DNA from: Phaeobacter sp. G2
Lineage (GTDB): Bacteria; Pseudomonadota; Alphaproteobacteria; Rhodobacterales; Rhodobacteraceae
DNA length: 64,000 nucleotides
Reading direction: 5' to 3'
Assembly (NCBI GenBank): GCA_025163595.1
Contig: CP104100.1
Location: 1 to 64,000 of the forward strand
In this document: positions 1 through 10,012 of the stretch, in pieces
How positions within the stretch are numbered: position 1 is the stretch's first letter
How the letters are laid out: each line of letters begins with the position of its first letter
The notes under the pieces: model-generated
Told to the model about the DNA's origin: nothing
Databases searched by the model: none
What the model saw: only the letters and a program-made list of their open reading frames with translations
Program-made: the position numbers and the translations under genes

Positions 1-490
1 GTGCTGCGCCTCATGCATCCCCAAAAACAAGCAGCGGCCTGTTTATCTTTCGCCTATCATTCTTTTTCGCCCATTTCAGAGCTGCGTTTCACCCATAACT
101 TCTGCGCCTGCGGACAGGGGTTTCCTGACCACACTCCCCTGTGGGGCAACGGATTGTTCAACAAAAGCCACAAACACACAGCGGCCCTGATCCCGAAACT
201 ATAAACCGTTTCTGCACACAAGTGAGACAAGGCTGCTGATTGAAAATCCAATACAGCAGGGCGTAGAATCATTAAGAAGCCAAACTGGCCTCCCGTGAAC
301 TTCTACGCCTTCTAGTAACCTTGATGCCCGTCAAGATTACCGTGAGCAGCCTGTCCCCCAGCGAGTGAATCGCTGTATATGTGGTAGCAATTTGCGGGGG
401 GCAGCGGCAATGAAACTATGATGTTGACTCATGCTTTGCTGACAAAGAATCTCTCGCAGCTGCAGAAGGTCTCCGTGGGATAAGGAGAAA
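1..490. other. Intergenic region left of rpsT, probable dnaA upstream region
   Basis: I see no convincing gene in this stretch. The two ORFs of about 70 codons at the left edge overlap on opposite strands and resemble no protein I know. In Rhodobacterales and Caulobacter, dnaA usually lies downstream of rpsT in the same direction, so this region is probably the leader and promoter region of a minus-strand dnaA just beyond position 1. That is inference from gene order. I looked for DnaA boxes (TTATNCACA) on both strands and found only poor matches, so I do not call an origin. Confidence 0.4.
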
Positions 491-524
491 ATCAAAAGGC
501 GCCGCAAAAATGCGACGCCTTCAG
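491..524 (-). terminator. Rho-independent terminator of rpsT
   Basis: An 11-bp inverted repeat (496-506 with 511-521, one mismatch) forms a hairpin with a short A/T loop. Read on the minus strand it is followed by a T-rich tract, and it lies about 45 bp after the rpsT stop codon. A T-run on the plus side as well means it could work in both directions. Confidence 0.7.
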
Positions 525-565
525 TTTTTTCAATTTCCGGCTTGCAGGAAATTCCCGGTTGGGAA

Positions 566-829
566 TCAACCCAGCGCTTTGACCCGTGCGGTCAGGCGGG
601 ACACTTTCCGCGAAGCGGTGTTCTTGTGGTAGACGCCTTTGGTCACGCCACGCATCAGCTCAGGAGCGGCCAGACGCAGAGCGGCGGCTGCATCTTCTTT
701 GTTGCCAGCTTCGATAGCTTCTTCAACTTTACGCAGGAATGTGCGGATGCGCGAACGGCGGGCTTTGTTTACTGCAAAACGCTTTTCGTTCTGACGTGCG
801 CGTTTTTTTGCTTGGGGGGTATTTGCCAT
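566..829 (-). CDS. rpsT: 30S ribosomal protein S20
   Basis: This 87-residue protein is the small-subunit ribosomal protein S20, which binds 16S rRNA and helps assemble the body of the 30S subunit. The start [17 protein letters not shown] and the alanine- and lysine-rich helical composition are diagnostic, and the length is normal for the family. It is transcribed alone, with a terminator just downstream and about 270 bp of non-coding DNA upstream that probably carries its promoter. Its neighbours on the same strand are an enoyl-CoA hydratase and mutM, an arrangement common near dnaA in Rhodobacterales. Confidence 0.97.
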   Translation of the reverse strand: MANTPQAKKRARQNEKRFAVNKARRSRIRTFLRKVEEAIEAGNKEDAAAALRLAAPELMRGVTKGVYHKNTASRKVSRLTARVKALG

Positions 830-1100
830 GTCTCTGTGACCTTATCTTCGGGTTCGTGTTTATATGTCGGCGCAGGCCAGCCAAACCCGGATCGGATCTC
901 GGAGTGATTCTAGCCAAGCGGGCTGCACGCGCATGTATGGCTGCGGTCTTTAATGGGATGGGCTGCAATATGCAAGCACATTGCCAAATACCTATGCGAG
1001 TGCCTCACGGGGGTAGCCAAACCACCGCAAAACTGCCGGGGCCAATCCCAAAGAACCGCCCCGACCTTGGGAGCAGACCAGGAGGACTGGCCCCAACCGA

Positions 1101-1877
1101 TTACTTATCGCGGAACTGGGCTTCGCGTTTTTCCAAAAAGGCCGCCATGCCCTCTTTCTGGTCTTCGGTTGCAAACATCGAGTGGAACACCCGGCGTTCA
1201 AACAACATGCCTTCGCTCAGCGGCAGCTCATAGCTGCGATTGACCGTTTCCTTGACTGCCATCGCGGTGAGCAGGGATTTTTCGGCAATCTTATGTGCCG
1301 CGCCCATGGCCTCTTCGATCAGCTTTTTGGCAGGCACCACCCGCGACACCAGACCAGCGCGCTCGGCTTCTTCGGCGCCCATGAAACGACCGGTGAGATT
1401 CATGTCCATGGATTTGGATTTGCCAACAAACCGCGTCAGACGCTGGGTGCCGCCAATGCCGGCCACAACGCCAAGGTTGATCTCTGGCTGGCCAAACTTT
1501 GCGGTTTCCGCCGCAATGACAAAATCGCACAGCATCGCCAGCTCGCAGCCACCGCCCAGCGCATAGCCTGCAACGGCTGCGATGATGGGTTTGCGAATCG
1601 CCACGATGCGATCATTCACCTGCGCAAACAGGTTGTTGGTATAGACATCGGTAAAGCTCATCTCCGACATCTCTTTGATGTCAGCACCGGCGGCAAATGC
1701 CTTTTCCGATCCGGTCAGCACAATGCAGCGCACCTTGTCGCTGGCGTCGGCTTCTTCCAAAGCAGTGCAAAGCTCGCTCACGAGCGCTGCATTGAGTGCG
1801 TTCAACGCCTCGGGGCGATGCAGTTTGATTAGACAAACGTGGTCCTGCACATCGACGTTGATCGTCTCATAGGCCAT
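1101..1877 (-). CDS. Enoyl-CoA hydratase (crotonase family)
   Basis: A 258-residue crotonase, the usual length for a soluble short-chain enoyl-CoA hydratase, which adds water across trans-2-enoyl-CoA in beta-oxidation. Oxyanion-hole segments are visible at about residues 61-70 (FAAGADIKEM) and 104-110 (GYALGGG). Both catalytic glutamates of the ECHS1 type are present, E112 in GGGCEL and E132 in GQPEI, so this is probably a true hydratase and not an isomerase-only paralogue. It starts 63 bp after the mutM stop and is probably co-transcribed with mutM. Exact chain-length preference cannot be read from the sequence. Confidence 0.9.
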   Translation of the reverse strand: MAYETINVDVQDHVCLIKLHRPEALNALNAALVSELCTALEEADASDKVRCIVLTGSEKAFAAGADIKEMSEMSFTDVYTNNLFAQVNDRIVAIRKPIIAAVAGYALGGGCELAMLCDFVIAAETAKFGQPEINLGVVAGIGGTQRLTRFVGKSKSMDMNLTGRFMGAEEAERAGLVSRVVPAKKLIEEAMGAAHKIAEKSLLTAMAVKETVNRSYELPLSEGMLFERRVFHSMFATEDQKEGMAAFLEKREAQFRDK

Positions 1878-1940
1878 AATTATTGCTTTCGTTGTTCCGT
1901 TCAGAACCGAGTCATTACCACGACAAACATCGCATTCAAG

Positions 1941-2792
1941 CTATCTTTGACACTTGCCACAGTAGAAAGAGGATCGCCCCGACTGGGTGATTCTGGCAAT
2001 AGTCCCGCCACACCCCTGTCGTCGGCAGGGTTCTGCCTCGCGGCCATAGACATCAAAGCTGTGCTGAAAATATCCAAGCTCCCCATTGGCTTGGCGGAAA
2101 TCTTTTAGCGAAGACCCCCCGGCTATGATGGCCTCCTCCAGCACCTGCCGGATGATCGGGACCAGCGCCGCAACACGGGCTGCGGCGAGTTGCCCCGCTT
2201 TGCGTTTGGGTGAAATTTGCGCCCGAAAAAGCGCCTCGCAGACGTAGATGTTACCCAGCCCCGCGATGATTCCCTGATCCAGCAGTGCCGATTTCACCGG
2301 GGAGTTCTTACCTTTGAATGCAGCAATCAGGTGATCTTCGTGGAAATCATTGCCCAGCGGCTCTGGCCCCAGCACCCGCAGCAGCTTGTGCTCAGCCAGG
2401 CCAGCTGTGTCGATCAGATCCATAGCACCAAAGCGACGCGGATCATTGAACGTCACCCGCGCACCGTTTTCCATGTCAAAGACCACATGGTCATGTTTGG
2501 CCGCCTGCGGGTGATCATGCACAAACTGCCCCAAGGGATCGCCCGACACCGTCATCCGCCCCGACATACCCAGGTGCACCAGCAAGGTCTCGCCCCGGTC
2601 CAGCTCCGCCAGGATGTATTTGGACCGCCGCCGCAGCGCCACAACCCGCGCCCCCGTCAGCCGCTCTGCCATCCGCTCCGGAAAGGGCCAGCGCAGATCA
2701 GGCCGATTCACCTGCGCCTGCGCAATCACCGCGCCCTCCATCGAGGGCTGCAATCCCCGCATCACGGTTTCAACTTCGGGCAGTTCAGGCAT
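1941..2792 (-). CDS. mutM: Formamidopyrimidine-DNA glycosylase
   Basis: This 283-residue enzyme (Fpg) removes 8-oxoguanine and formamidopyrimidines from DNA and nicks the strand by beta,delta-elimination. The N-terminus [10 protein letters not shown] supplies the catalytic proline P2 and glutamate E3. The C-terminus holds the zinc finger, with C256, C261, C278 and C281 all present. Length and domain order are standard. The start codon overlaps the last codons of an upstream 90-residue membrane protein gene by 8 bp, which suggests translational coupling. Confidence 0.97.
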   Translation of the reverse strand: MPELPEVETVMRGLQPSMEGAVIAQAQVNRPDLRWPFPERMAERLTGARVVALRRRSKYILAELDRGETLLVHLGMSGRMTVSGDPLGQFVHDHPQAAKHDHVVFDMENGARVTFNDPRRFGAMDLIDTAGLAEHKLLRVLGPEPLGNDFHEDHLIAAFKGKNSPVKSALLDQGIIAGLGNIYVCEALFRAQISPKRKAGQLAAARVAALVPIIRQVLEEAIIAGGSSLKDFRQANGELGYFQHSFDVYGREAEPCRRQGCGGTIARITQSGRSSFYCGKCQR

Positions 2793-3057
2793 TGTTCAGC
2801 TTACTTTCGGCAAGTTCCATAATCTCTCCATAGCCTTCGCAATATTTGGAAATTCTGGCAACGCCGAACCTCTTATAGCGCTGCTTTGAAACCGAAAATA
2901 TAACCGGCACAGCAGCCAGCAGCACAAAGATCAGTTCAGACACCGCATCCAACCATCCATGACAGCGCAAATAAACCAAAGCCGTGGCCCAAATGAATGA
3001 AAGATCCAGGCCAGTCGCCGCATTGGCTAATCTCTTCATCCCCGCCCCCTGCTGCAT
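2785..3057 (-). CDS. Small membrane protein upstream of and overlapping mutM
   Basis: A 90-codon ORF that I do not recognise. It has one clear hydrophobic segment (about residues 39-56) and a weaker one before it (about 19-34), followed by a basic stretch, so an inner-membrane protein with one or two helices is likely. Its stop lies inside mutM, 8 bp overlapping, an arrangement typical of coupled operons, and it occupies most of the space between mutM and the divergent ubiE. A second ATG at residue 7 follows a G-rich Shine-Dalgarno-like stretch and may be the real start. Function unknown. Confidence 0.45.
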   Translation of the reverse strand: MQQGAGMKRLANAATGLDLSFIWATALVYLRCHGWLDAVSELIFVLLAAVPVIFSVSKQRYKRFGVARISKYCEGYGEIMELAESKLNNA

Positions 3058-3125
3058 ATTCGCCCAATTGTCTTCCCGGCCTTGGTCTCTATAAGAGGGG
3101 GCGGTATCGGCAGAGGCAAGTCCCC

Positions 3126-3878
3126 ATGGCAGACAGATCAGACAGCACCACTCATTTTGGCTTTGAAACCGTCCCCGAGCATGAAAAAGCTGGGCGGGTG
3201 CAGGGCGTCTTCAATTCCGTGGCCTCCAAATATGACATCATGAATGACGTGATGAGCCTCGGGATTCACCGGGTTTGGAAAGACGCGATGATGGATTGGC
3301 TGGCGCCGCGCCCGGGCCAGCGCCTGCTGGATGTGGCCGGTGGTACGGGTGATATCTCCTTTCGCTTCCTGAGGCGCGCCGGCCACGGCCATTCCACCGT
3401 GCTGGACCTCACCGCGCCCATGCTGGAGGAAGGCCGCAAACGTGCCGAGGCCGAACAGATGGCCGAGAGCCTCGATTGGGTCACCGGCGACGCCATGGCC
3501 CTGCCGTTTAAGGACAATACATTCGACGTCTACACCATCTCCTTTGGCATCCGAAACGTCACCCGCCCGCAGGAGGCCCTGAATGAAGCCTACCGGGTGC
3601 TGAAACCCGGTGGTCGTCTGATGGTGCTGGAGTTCAGCCAGCTGCCCAACGACGGCATGCAAAAACTCTATGATCTCTATAGTTTCAACGTCATCCCCCG
3701 CATGGGTAAGCTCATCGCAGATGACTACGACAGCTATCAGTATCTGGTGGAATCGATCCGCAATTTCCCGGATCAAGAGACCTTCCTGCAGATGGTGAAA
3801 ACCGCAGGCTTTGCCAATGCCAAATACCGCAACCTGTCGCTGGGAATCGCGGCGCTACATTCCGGCTGGAAAATCTGA
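3126..3878 (+). CDS. ubiE: Ubiquinone/menaquinone C-methyltransferase UbiE
   Basis: A 250-residue class I SAM-dependent methyltransferase that performs the C-methylation step of ubiquinone biosynthesis at the inner membrane. The SAM-binding motif LDVAGGTGD lies at residues 68-76 and a UbiE signature ([16 protein letters not shown]) near residue 160. The start at ATG 3126 gives the normal family length and the start [16 protein letters not shown]; the reading frame is open further upstream but without family similarity. The ubiB start follows the stop after 3 bp, so the two are an operon divergent from mutM. Confidence 0.96.
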   Translation: MADRSDSTTHFGFETVPEHEKAGRVQGVFNSVASKYDIMNDVMSLGIHRVWKDAMMDWLAPRPGQRLLDVAGGTGDISFRFLRRAGHGHSTVLDLTAPMLEEGRKRAEAEQMAESLDWVTGDAMALPFKDNTFDVYTISFGIRNVTRPQEALNEAYRVLKPGGRLMVLEFSQLPNDGMQKLYDLYSFNVIPRMGKLIADDYDSYQYLVESIRNFPDQETFLQMVKTAGFANAKYRNLSLGIAALHSGWKI

Positions 3879-3881
3879 ACC

Positions 3882-5411
3882 ATGCGCGGCCCTCATAATA
3901 TCATCCGCCTGATCCGCACCGGCGCCACCATGGTGCGCACTGGCGCCATGGACGTGGTGCTGGACGCCTTTGACGCGCCCGCCCCCCTGCGCGCCCTGGC
4001 CTACACCCTGGGCTGGCCCTTTCAGTGGCTTGGCTACAAGGGCGATCCAAACATGCCCCCTGCAACACGCGCCCTGACAGCGCTGGGGCCCGCCTATATC
4101 AAATTTGGTCAGGTGCTTTCGACCCGCCCGGATGTGGTCGGCGAAGATATGGCCCAGCAATTGCGGGTGTTGCAGGACCAGCTGCCGCCCTTTCCCCGCG
4201 CGGCAGCCATGGCCGAGGTTGAGCGCGCGCTTGGCCGCCCTCTGGCCGAAGTGTTTTCCGAATTCAGCGAGCCAATTGCCGCCGCCTCCATCGCGCAGGT
4301 GCATCGCGCCCGGCTGACCGAGACAGGCGAAGACGTCGCTGTCAAAGTCCTGCGCCCCGGCATTGAACGCGCCTTCAACAAAGACGTCGATGCCTTCTAC
4401 TTTGCCGCCCGCATTGTTGATCTCTTTGCCCCCGGCGCCCGCCGACTGCGCCCGATGGATGTGATCGAACATTTTGACGGGGTGGTACAGGGTGAGCTGG
4501 ACCTGCGGCTTGAAAGCTCAGCCGCCTCCGAATTTGCCGCCAACACCAGCGCCGACGAAGGCTTCCAACTGCCCCGTATCCGTTGGGAAGCGTCAGCCCG
4601 CCGGGTGATGACCCTGGACTGGGCCGATGGGGTGGCTTTGGGCGACAATGCCGCACTGGACGCTGCGGGCCATGATCGCCATGCGCTCGGGGAACGGGTG
4701 TTGTCGCTGTTCCTGCGCCACGCCCTGCGCGACGGCTATTTTCACGCCGACATGCACCAGGGCAACCTCAAGGTCGCCGCCAATGGTAATATCATTGCCT
4801 ATGATTTTGGCATCATGGGCCATATCGACGAATACACCCGCCGGGTCTACGCCGAGATCCTCTTTGGCTTTATCAAACGTGATTACAAACGCGTCGCCGA
4901 GGTACATTTCGAGGCCGGCTATGTGCCTGCAGATCGCGATGTAGATGAATTCGCCCGCGCCATTCGCGCCGTCGGTGAGCCAATCTTTGGTATGGATGCC
5001 AGCCAGATCTCCATGGGTAACCTGCTGAACTACCTGTTCGAGGTCACCGAACGGTTCGGCATGGAAACCCGGACCGAGCTGATCCTGCTGCAACGCACCA
5101 TGGTGGTGGTCGAAGGCGTCGCCCGCTCGCTGGATCCCAGGATCAACATCTGGGAAGTGGCCCAGCCCGTGGTCGAGGATTACATCAAGAAAAGCATCGG
5201 CCCCCGCGCCATTGCCTCGGATCTGATGAAAACCGCCAAGGTCATGGCCCGCTTTGGCCCGCGTCTGCCCGCCCTGATGGAACAGGCGCTGATCGCCCAA
5301 TCCCAACAGCCCAGTGGCGATAAAAAGAATCGCACCTGGCAAATCCCCACTGCAGCTGGCGCGACCGCTGGGATCCTGCTGACGCTCCTCATCAGTCAGT
5401 TGCTGAGCTGA
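3882..5411 (+). CDS. ubiB: Ubiquinone biosynthesis kinase-like protein UbiB
   Basis: A 509-residue member of the ABC1/ADCK/UbiB atypical kinase family, needed for ubiquinone biosynthesis and thought to use ATPase activity to help extract or organise lipid intermediates. The family signature KFGQ lies at residues 74-77, with the alanine-rich nucleotide loop (AAASIAQVHRA) near residue 130. A C-terminal hydrophobic helix (about 490-508) anchors it to the membrane. Length is normal. It begins 3 bp after ubiE and is followed by a hairpin terminator. Confidence 0.95.
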   Translation: MRGPHNIIRLIRTGATMVRTGAMDVVLDAFDAPAPLRALAYTLGWPFQWLGYKGDPNMPPATRALTALGPAYIKFGQVLSTRPDVVGEDMAQQLRVLQDQLPPFPRAAAMAEVERALGRPLAEVFSEFSEPIAAASIAQVHRARLTETGEDVAVKVLRPGIERAFNKDVDAFYFAARIVDLFAPGARRLRPMDVIEHFDGVVQGELDLRLESSAASEFAANTSADEGFQLPRIRWEASARRVMTLDWADGVALGDNAALDAAGHDRHALGERVLSLFLRHALRDGYFHADMHQGNLKVAANGNIIAYDFGIMGHIDEYTRRVYAEILFGFIKRDYKRVAEVHFEAGYVPADRDVDEFARAIRAVGEPIFGMDASQISMGNLLNYLFEVTERFGMETRTELILLQRTMVVVEGVARSLDPRINIWEVAQPVVEDYIKKSIGPRAIASDLMKTAKVMARFGPRLPALMEQALIAQSQQPSGDKKNRTWQIPTAAGATAGILLTLLISQLLS

Positions 5412-5420
5412 ACAAGAACG

Positions 5421-5455
5421 GGCGCCGCAAGCACGGCGCCCCCCTTTCATCTTAG
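5421..5455 (+). terminator. Terminator after ubiEB
   Basis: Perfect 8-bp GC stem GGGCGCCG (5421-5428) with CGGCGCCC (5435-5442) and a 6-base loop, followed by a pyrimidine-rich tail (CCCTTTCATCTT). It lies between the convergent ubiB and thiolase genes. Confidence 0.6.
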
Positions 5456-5522
5456 CCAAAATACCTTGGGGTGAATGGCCCAAAGGGCCAGAGGGGCAAA
5501 GCCCCCCTACCCCGTCTCAATG

Positions 5523-6698
5523 TCACAGACGTTCAATCGCCAGGGCAATTCCCTGACCGCCGCCAATACACATGGTGATCAGCGCTTTGGATCCACCAAT
5601 CCGTTCCAGCTCATAAAGCGCCTTCACGGTGATCAACGCGCCTGTGGCCCCAACCGGGTGACCCAGGGCAATGGCACCGCCATTGGGGTTCACCTTCGCC
5701 GGATCCAGGCCCAGCTCCTTGTTCACCGCCAGCGCCTGCGAGGCAAAGGCCTCATTGCTTTCAATGACGTCAAAATCAGAGACCTTGAGTCCGGTTTTGG
5801 CCAGCAGGTTTTGCACCGCCGGCACCGGGCCGATGCCCATCACCTCGGGCCGTACCCCCGCATGGGCATAGCCCAGAACCCGCGCCTTGGGCTTCAGGCC
5901 TGCCTTTTCGGCCGCCTCTGCCCGTGCCATCACCAGGGCGGCCGCGCCATCATTGATGCCGCTGGCGTTGCCCGCTGTGACGCGACCGTCCTTCTGGAAC
6001 ACCGCCCGCAGCCCGGCCAGCGCTTCCATCGTGCTGCCTTTGGGGTGCTCATCCACTTCAAAAGGCACCATATCGCGCTTTACCTTAACCTCGACAGGCA
6101 CGATCTGGCTTTTGAAATAGCCAGCCTCAATCGCTGCCGCCGCACGGGTCTGGCTGGCGAGGGCAAATTCGTCCATTTGTTCGCGGGTAATATCGTGCTC
6201 ATCCGCGACATTCTCTGCGGTTACCCCCATGTGGCCGGTGCCAAAGGGACAGTTCAGCGCCCCCAGCATCATATCCAGCGATTTCACATCGCCCATCTTG
6301 GCGCCCCAACGCTGCTGCTGCATGATAAAGGGGCTGCGCGACATGTTTTCCGCACCACCAGCCAGGGCGTAATCTGCATCCCCCAGCATCAGCGACTGAA
6401 TACCCGAAACCAGCGCCTGTGCCCCCGAACCACAGAGCCGATTCACGTTCATCGCAGGCGTGCCATGGGGCACGCCCGCCTGCATCGCCGCCACCCGCGA
6501 CAGGTACATATCCCGCGGCTCGGTGTTGATCACATGACCAAATACCACATGGCCGATCTGTTCCGGGTCAACGCCAGAGCGCTCCATCGCGGCCTTTGAA
6601 GCCACTGTCGCCAGATCAATAGGCGCGGTATTGGCAAGCGCGCCACCAAAGGTACCAATTGCGGTGCGGGCACCATCCAGAATGACGATATCAGTCAT
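5523..6698 (-). CDS. bktB: Acetyl-CoA acyltransferase / beta-ketothiolase (BktB type)
   Basis: A 391-residue thiolase that condenses or cleaves acyl-CoA and acetyl-CoA. The catalytic residues are C89 (NRLCGSG), H347 (GHPVGATG) and C377 (CIGGGQG). The whole chain resembles my memory of the Ralstonia BktB thiolase, including the INTEPRDMYL stretch, which favours a biosynthetic thiolase accepting C4-C5 substrates. I chose ATG 6698 because it is preceded by GGAGAGAG; an ATG 15 bp upstream has no ribosome binding site. The divergent XRE-cupin gene may regulate it. Substrate preference is inference. Confidence 0.9.
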   Translation of the reverse strand: MTDIVILDGARTAIGTFGGALANTAPIDLATVASKAAMERSGVDPEQIGHVVFGHVINTEPRDMYLSRVAAMQAGVPHGTPAMNVNRLCGSGAQALVSGIQSLMLGDADYALAGGAENMSRSPFIMQQQRWGAKMGDVKSLDMMLGALNCPFGTGHMGVTAENVADEHDITREQMDEFALASQTRAAAAIEAGYFKSQIVPVEVKVKRDMVPFEVDEHPKGSTMEALAGLRAVFQKDGRVTAGNASGINDGAAALVMARAEAAEKAGLKPKARVLGYAHAGVRPEVMGIGPVPAVQNLLAKTGLKVSDFDVIESNEAFASQALAVNKELGLDPAKVNPNGGAIALGHPVGATGALITVKALYELERIGGSKALITMCIGGGQGIALAIERL

Positions 6699-6830
6699 GA
6701 TCTCTCTCCTCACGAGTCAGTTGCGCGCATTATGCAGATGCAGCATGCGCTGTCTGCCCCTGACGGGCCTAGTGCACAACTGAACGTCCCGTCATTGACA
6801 AATTGCCTCCGGACCCGCAGGACATCTGTT

Positions 6831-7397
6831 ATGACGGAAAACCCAGACGATATCCTGACCCTGCTGCCCGCCCGCCTGAAAGAGGCCCGCCGCGCCCAGG
6901 GGCTCAGCCTTGAGGCGGTGGCCAACCTCTCCGGCGTCAGCCGCTCGATGGTCAGCCAGATCGAACGCGGCGAAAGCTCCCCCACCATTGCCACCCTGTG
7001 GAACCTCACCCGGGCGCTACAGGTGGATTTTGCCGGCCTGTTGGAATCCGGCGACCAGCAGGACCACATCGAGGTCTTGCGCGCCGTCGATGTGCCCAAG
7101 ATCGAAAACATCGGCGAAGGCTGCCGCATCCGTATCCTGTCGCCGCCGGAAGAGGCCGGCGGGCATGAGGTCTATGACATTCGGTTCGACAAAGGCGGCG
7201 CCCTGACCAGCCAGCCCCATACCCGCGGCGCGATGGAACAGCTGACGGTTCTGGACGGCGAGATCGAGGTCACATCCGGCAGTGCCAAGGATAGCCTACA
7301 GGCTGGCGACACCGCCCGCTACGCTGCCGACGTGGGCCATGCGATCACCGCACCCAATGGGGCAGCACGGGTTTTTCTGATTGTGAAGAACGCATGA
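6831..7397 (+). CDS. XRE-family regulator with C-terminal cupin domain
   Basis: A 188-residue transcription factor. An N-terminal Cro/C1-type helix-turn-helix spans about residues 10-65 (LPARLKEARRAQGLSLEAVA, then SGVSRSMVSQIERGESSPT), and a cupin_2 ligand-binding domain occupies about 100-185. Proteins of this design commonly sense a small metabolite and often regulate amino-acid or polyamine genes. It is divergent from the bktB-type thiolase, 132 bp apart, so the shared intergenic region is its most likely target; that is inference. I chose ATG 6831 (MTENPDD) because the helix-turn-helix follows directly; upstream in-frame codons show no family character. Confidence 0.88.
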   Translation: MTENPDDILTLLPARLKEARRAQGLSLEAVANLSGVSRSMVSQIERGESSPTIATLWNLTRALQVDFAGLLESGDQQDHIEVLRAVDVPKIENIGEGCRIRILSPPEEAGGHEVYDIRFDKGGALTSQPHTRGAMEQLTVLDGEIEVTSGSAKDSLQAGDTARYAADVGHAITAPNGAARVFLIVKNA

Positions 7398-7769
7398 GTG
7401 ACCTGCTATAACCTAATATCGAAGTCGCGTTCAGCAAGAGTGATTTAGCGCTTGTTGAAGCAGGAGGCTCAACCTGGCGATTGTCTTCGTATTCTTCTGC
7501 TTTCTCTTTTGTCGAATTATGAGCGGTGCAGTATTTGGCACCCCTCTAACAATTTGAACAAGCGTGCCCTCCGGAAGCAGGCCGGGCGCCGCCTGGAGGT
7601 GCCGCCTAGCACGACCTTTGATTTGTAGTTTCACGCCCACCCAGAGGCAGGCAGGATCCTTCGTACAAAATCCACCTTTGCGGATTTTTTTCCGGGATAG
7701 TGAAATCTTCTATTTGGGAATCTTTTCCGCTATGGTAGATGCGATTCCACGGATAAGGAGTTTCCCGCT
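7398..7769. other. Intergenic region upstream of kbl
   Basis: No convincing gene. A 69-codon minus-strand ORF (7431-7640) lacks recognisable similarity and a good start context. The stretch is more AT-rich than its surroundings from about 7640 onward, as expected for a promoter region, and ends in the kbl ribosome binding site (ATAAGGAG). I could not assign a clear -35/-10 pair. Confidence 0.4.
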
Positions 7770-8957
7770 ATGAGCACTGCATTTCTGAACGATATCTCTG
7801 AGACGCTCACCCAGATTGAGGCCGATGGCCTGTATAAGCGGGAACGAATGATCACCTCCCCACAGGGGGGCGAGATCACGGTGGGGGACAAGGAGGTCAT
7901 CAACCTCTGCGCCAATAACTACCTGGGTCTGGCGGATCACCCTGATCTGATCCAAGCGGCGCGCGGCGTGATGGAGGGTAAGGGCTTTGGCATGGCCTCG
8001 GTCCGGTTCATCTGCGGCACGCAAGACATCCACCGGGAACTGGAGCAACGCCTGGCAAAGTTCCTGAACAAGGATGACGCCATTCTGTTTGCCGCCTGTT
8101 TTGACGCTAATGGCGGGCTGTTCGAGCCGCTGTTGGGGCCAGAGGATGCCATTATCTCGGACAGTCTCAACCATGCCTCGATCATCGACGGGGTGCGCCT
8201 GTGCAAGGCCAAGCGCTATCGCTATCTCAACAGTGATATGAATGATCTGGAGGCCTGGCTGAAACAGGCCCGCGCGGATGGAGCCCGCCATATCATGATC
8301 GCCACCGACGGGGTGTTCTCGATGGATGGTTATCTGGCCAAGCTGCCGGAAATCCGCGCCCTGGCGGATAAATATGACGCCGTGGTGATGGTGGATGACT
8401 GCCACGCTACCGGGTTCATGGGGCCAAAGGGCGCTGGCACACCGGATCACTTTGGCGTCGATGTGGACATCGTCACCGGGACTTTGGGCAAAGCATTGGG
8501 AGGGGCCATTGGCGGTTACATCGCCGGGCCGCAGCCAGTGATCGACCTGCTGCGGCAGCGGGCGCGGCCCTATTTGTTCTCCAATTCGCTGCCGCCTTCT
8601 ATCGTTGCTGCCGGGCTGGAAGCCATCTCGCTGGTTGAAAAAGGCGCCGATCTGCGCGCGCAGCTGTTTGAAAATACCCGCTTCTGGCGCCAAGGCCTCA
8701 CCGATCTGGGGTTTGACCTCTTGCCCGGTGAACACCCCATCGTGCCGGTGATGCTGGGCGAGGCGCAGCTGGCACAGGACATGGCGGCAGCCCTGTTTGA
8801 CGAGGGTGTCTATGTCTCGGGATTTTTCTTCCCGGTGGTGCCGCGCGGCCAGGCCCGTATTCGCACCCAGATGAACGCCGCCCTGACACGGGATGAACTC
8901 ACCCGCGCGCTGACGGCCTTTGGCAAGGTGGGCAAAGACTTGGGGATCCTGCAATGA
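7770..8957 (+). CDS. kbl: Glycine C-acetyltransferase (2-amino-3-ketobutyrate CoA ligase)
   Basis: A 395-residue PLP enzyme of the alpha-oxoamine synthase family. It cleaves 2-amino-3-ketobutyrate with CoA to give glycine and acetyl-CoA, the second step of threonine degradation. The PLP lysine is K241 in [10 protein letters not shown], and the substrate and PLP regions SVRFICGTQ and VDDCHATG are present. Length equals the E. coli enzyme within a few residues. The stop overlaps the tdh start (ATGA), giving a two-gene threonine catabolic operon. A strong ribosome binding site (ATAAGGAG) precedes the ATG. Confidence 0.97.
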   Translation: MSTAFLNDISETLTQIEADGLYKRERMITSPQGGEITVGDKEVINLCANNYLGLADHPDLIQAARGVMEGKGFGMASVRFICGTQDIHRELEQRLAKFLNKDDAILFAACFDANGGLFEPLLGPEDAIISDSLNHASIIDGVRLCKAKRYRYLNSDMNDLEAWLKQARADGARHIMIATDGVFSMDGYLAKLPEIRALADKYDAVVMVDDCHATGFMGPKGAGTPDHFGVDVDIVTGTLGKALGGAIGGYIAGPQPVIDLLRQRARPYLFSNSLPPSIVAAGLEAISLVEKGADLRAQLFENTRFWRQGLTDLGFDLLPGEHPIVPVMLGEAQLAQDMAAALFDEGVYVSGFFFPVVPRGQARIRTQMNAALTRDELTRALTAFGKVGKDLGILQ

Positions 8958-10012
8958 CCCGTCCAAACACCATGAAAGCGCTGGAAAAATCCCATCCCAA
9001 AGAAGGCCTGTGGATGGTGCAGGCACCGGTGCCAGAGATTGGCCCGGATGAGGTGCTGATCAAGATCAACAAAACCGGCATCTGTGGCACCGATGTGCAT
9101 ATCTGGAACTGGGACGCCTGGGCGCAAAAGACGGTGCCCGTGCCGCTGATCACCGGGCATGAATTTGCCGGTGAAATTGTCGAGCTGGGGCGCAATGTCA
9201 CCGATCTGGCGATTGGCCAGCGCTGCTCGGGCGAGGGGCATTTGATTGGCCATCATTCCCGGCAAAGCCGCGCCGGCAAGTTCCATCTGGATCCCGAAAC
9301 CCGCGGTATCGGCGTCAACGAACAGGGCGCCTTTGCCCAGTATCTGGCGCTGCCGGCCTTTAATGTTGTGCCCCTGCCCGATGACATTTCGGATGACATC
9401 GGCGCGATTCTCGATCCATTGGGCAATGCGGTGCATACGGCGCTCAGCTTTGATCTGGTGGGCGAAGACGTGCTGATCACTGGCGCCGGCCCCATTGGCA
9501 TCATGGCCGCTGCTGTGGCCCGCCACGCTGGTGCCCGCCATGTGGCGATCACCGATGTGAACCCCGGACGGCTGGAACTGGCCGCCAAAGTGGCCAATGT
9601 CCGCCCGGTCAATGTGGCCCACGAAGATCTGCAGGACGTCATTGCCGAACTTGGCATGCGCCAGGGGTTTGATGTGGGGCTAGAGATGTCGGGCAACCAG
9701 GCGGCGCTGGATCAGATGGTCGAAGCCCTGGTGATGGGCGGACGCATCGCCCTGCTGGGCATCCCGCCGGGCAAATCTCCCGTCGACTGGAGCCGCATCG
9801 TGTTCAAGGCGCTGACGCTGAAGGGTGTCTATGGCCGCGAGATCTTTGAAACCTGGTACAAGATGATCGCCATGTTGCAAAACGGATTGGATGTGAGCGC
9901 CGTCATCACCCATCGGTTTGGTGTCGATGAGTTTGCCAAGGGATTCGCGGCGATGAAATCGGGAGATAGTGGCAAGGTGGTCCTAGACTGGAACCAGATC
10001 AATCAACCCTAA
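8954..10012 (+). CDS. tdh: L-threonine 3-dehydrogenase lacking the structural zinc cysteines
   Basis: A 352-residue medium-chain zinc dehydrogenase that oxidises L-threonine to 2-amino-3-ketobutyrate with NAD+. The catalytic zinc residues C44 (GICGTD), H69 and E70 (GHE) are present, as is the Rossmann segment [15 protein letters not shown]. Similarity to E. coli Tdh is high throughout. In the lobe that normally binds a structural zinc, all four cysteines are replaced without any indel: G99, S102, S105 and D113 stand where E. coli has Cys. The gene overlaps kbl by 4 bp, which supports the threonine function. The loss is probably genuine divergence because the frame is intact. Confidence 0.94.
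   Translation: MTRPNTMKALEKSHPKEGLWMVQAPVPEIGPDEVLIKINKTGICGTDVHIWNWDAWAQKTVPVPLITGHEFAGEIVELGRNVTDLAIGQRCSGEGHLIGHHSRQSRAGKFHLDPETRGIGVNEQGAFAQYLALPAFNVVPLPDDISDDIGAILDPLGNAVHTALSFDLVGEDVLITGAGPIGIMAAAVARHAGARHVAITDVNPGRLELAAKVANVRPVNVAHEDLQDVIAELGMRQGFDVGLEMSGNQAALDQMVEALVMGGRIALLGIPPGKSPVDWSRIVFKALTLKGVYGREIFETWYKMIAMLQNGLDVSAVITHRFGVDEFAKGFAAMKSGDSGKVVLDWNQINQP

Noticed and set aside
1..490. Possible replication origin next to an inferred dnaA
   Set aside because: No good DnaA boxes, AT-rich unwinding element or GATC/CtrA cluster could be seen; only the gene order points to dnaA.
7431..7640. 69-codon ORF upstream of kbl
   Set aside because: No ribosome binding site, no similarity, and composition unlike neighbours.
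7710..9026. 438-codon ORF opposite kbl
   Set aside because: Antisense to kbl and without recognisable domains.
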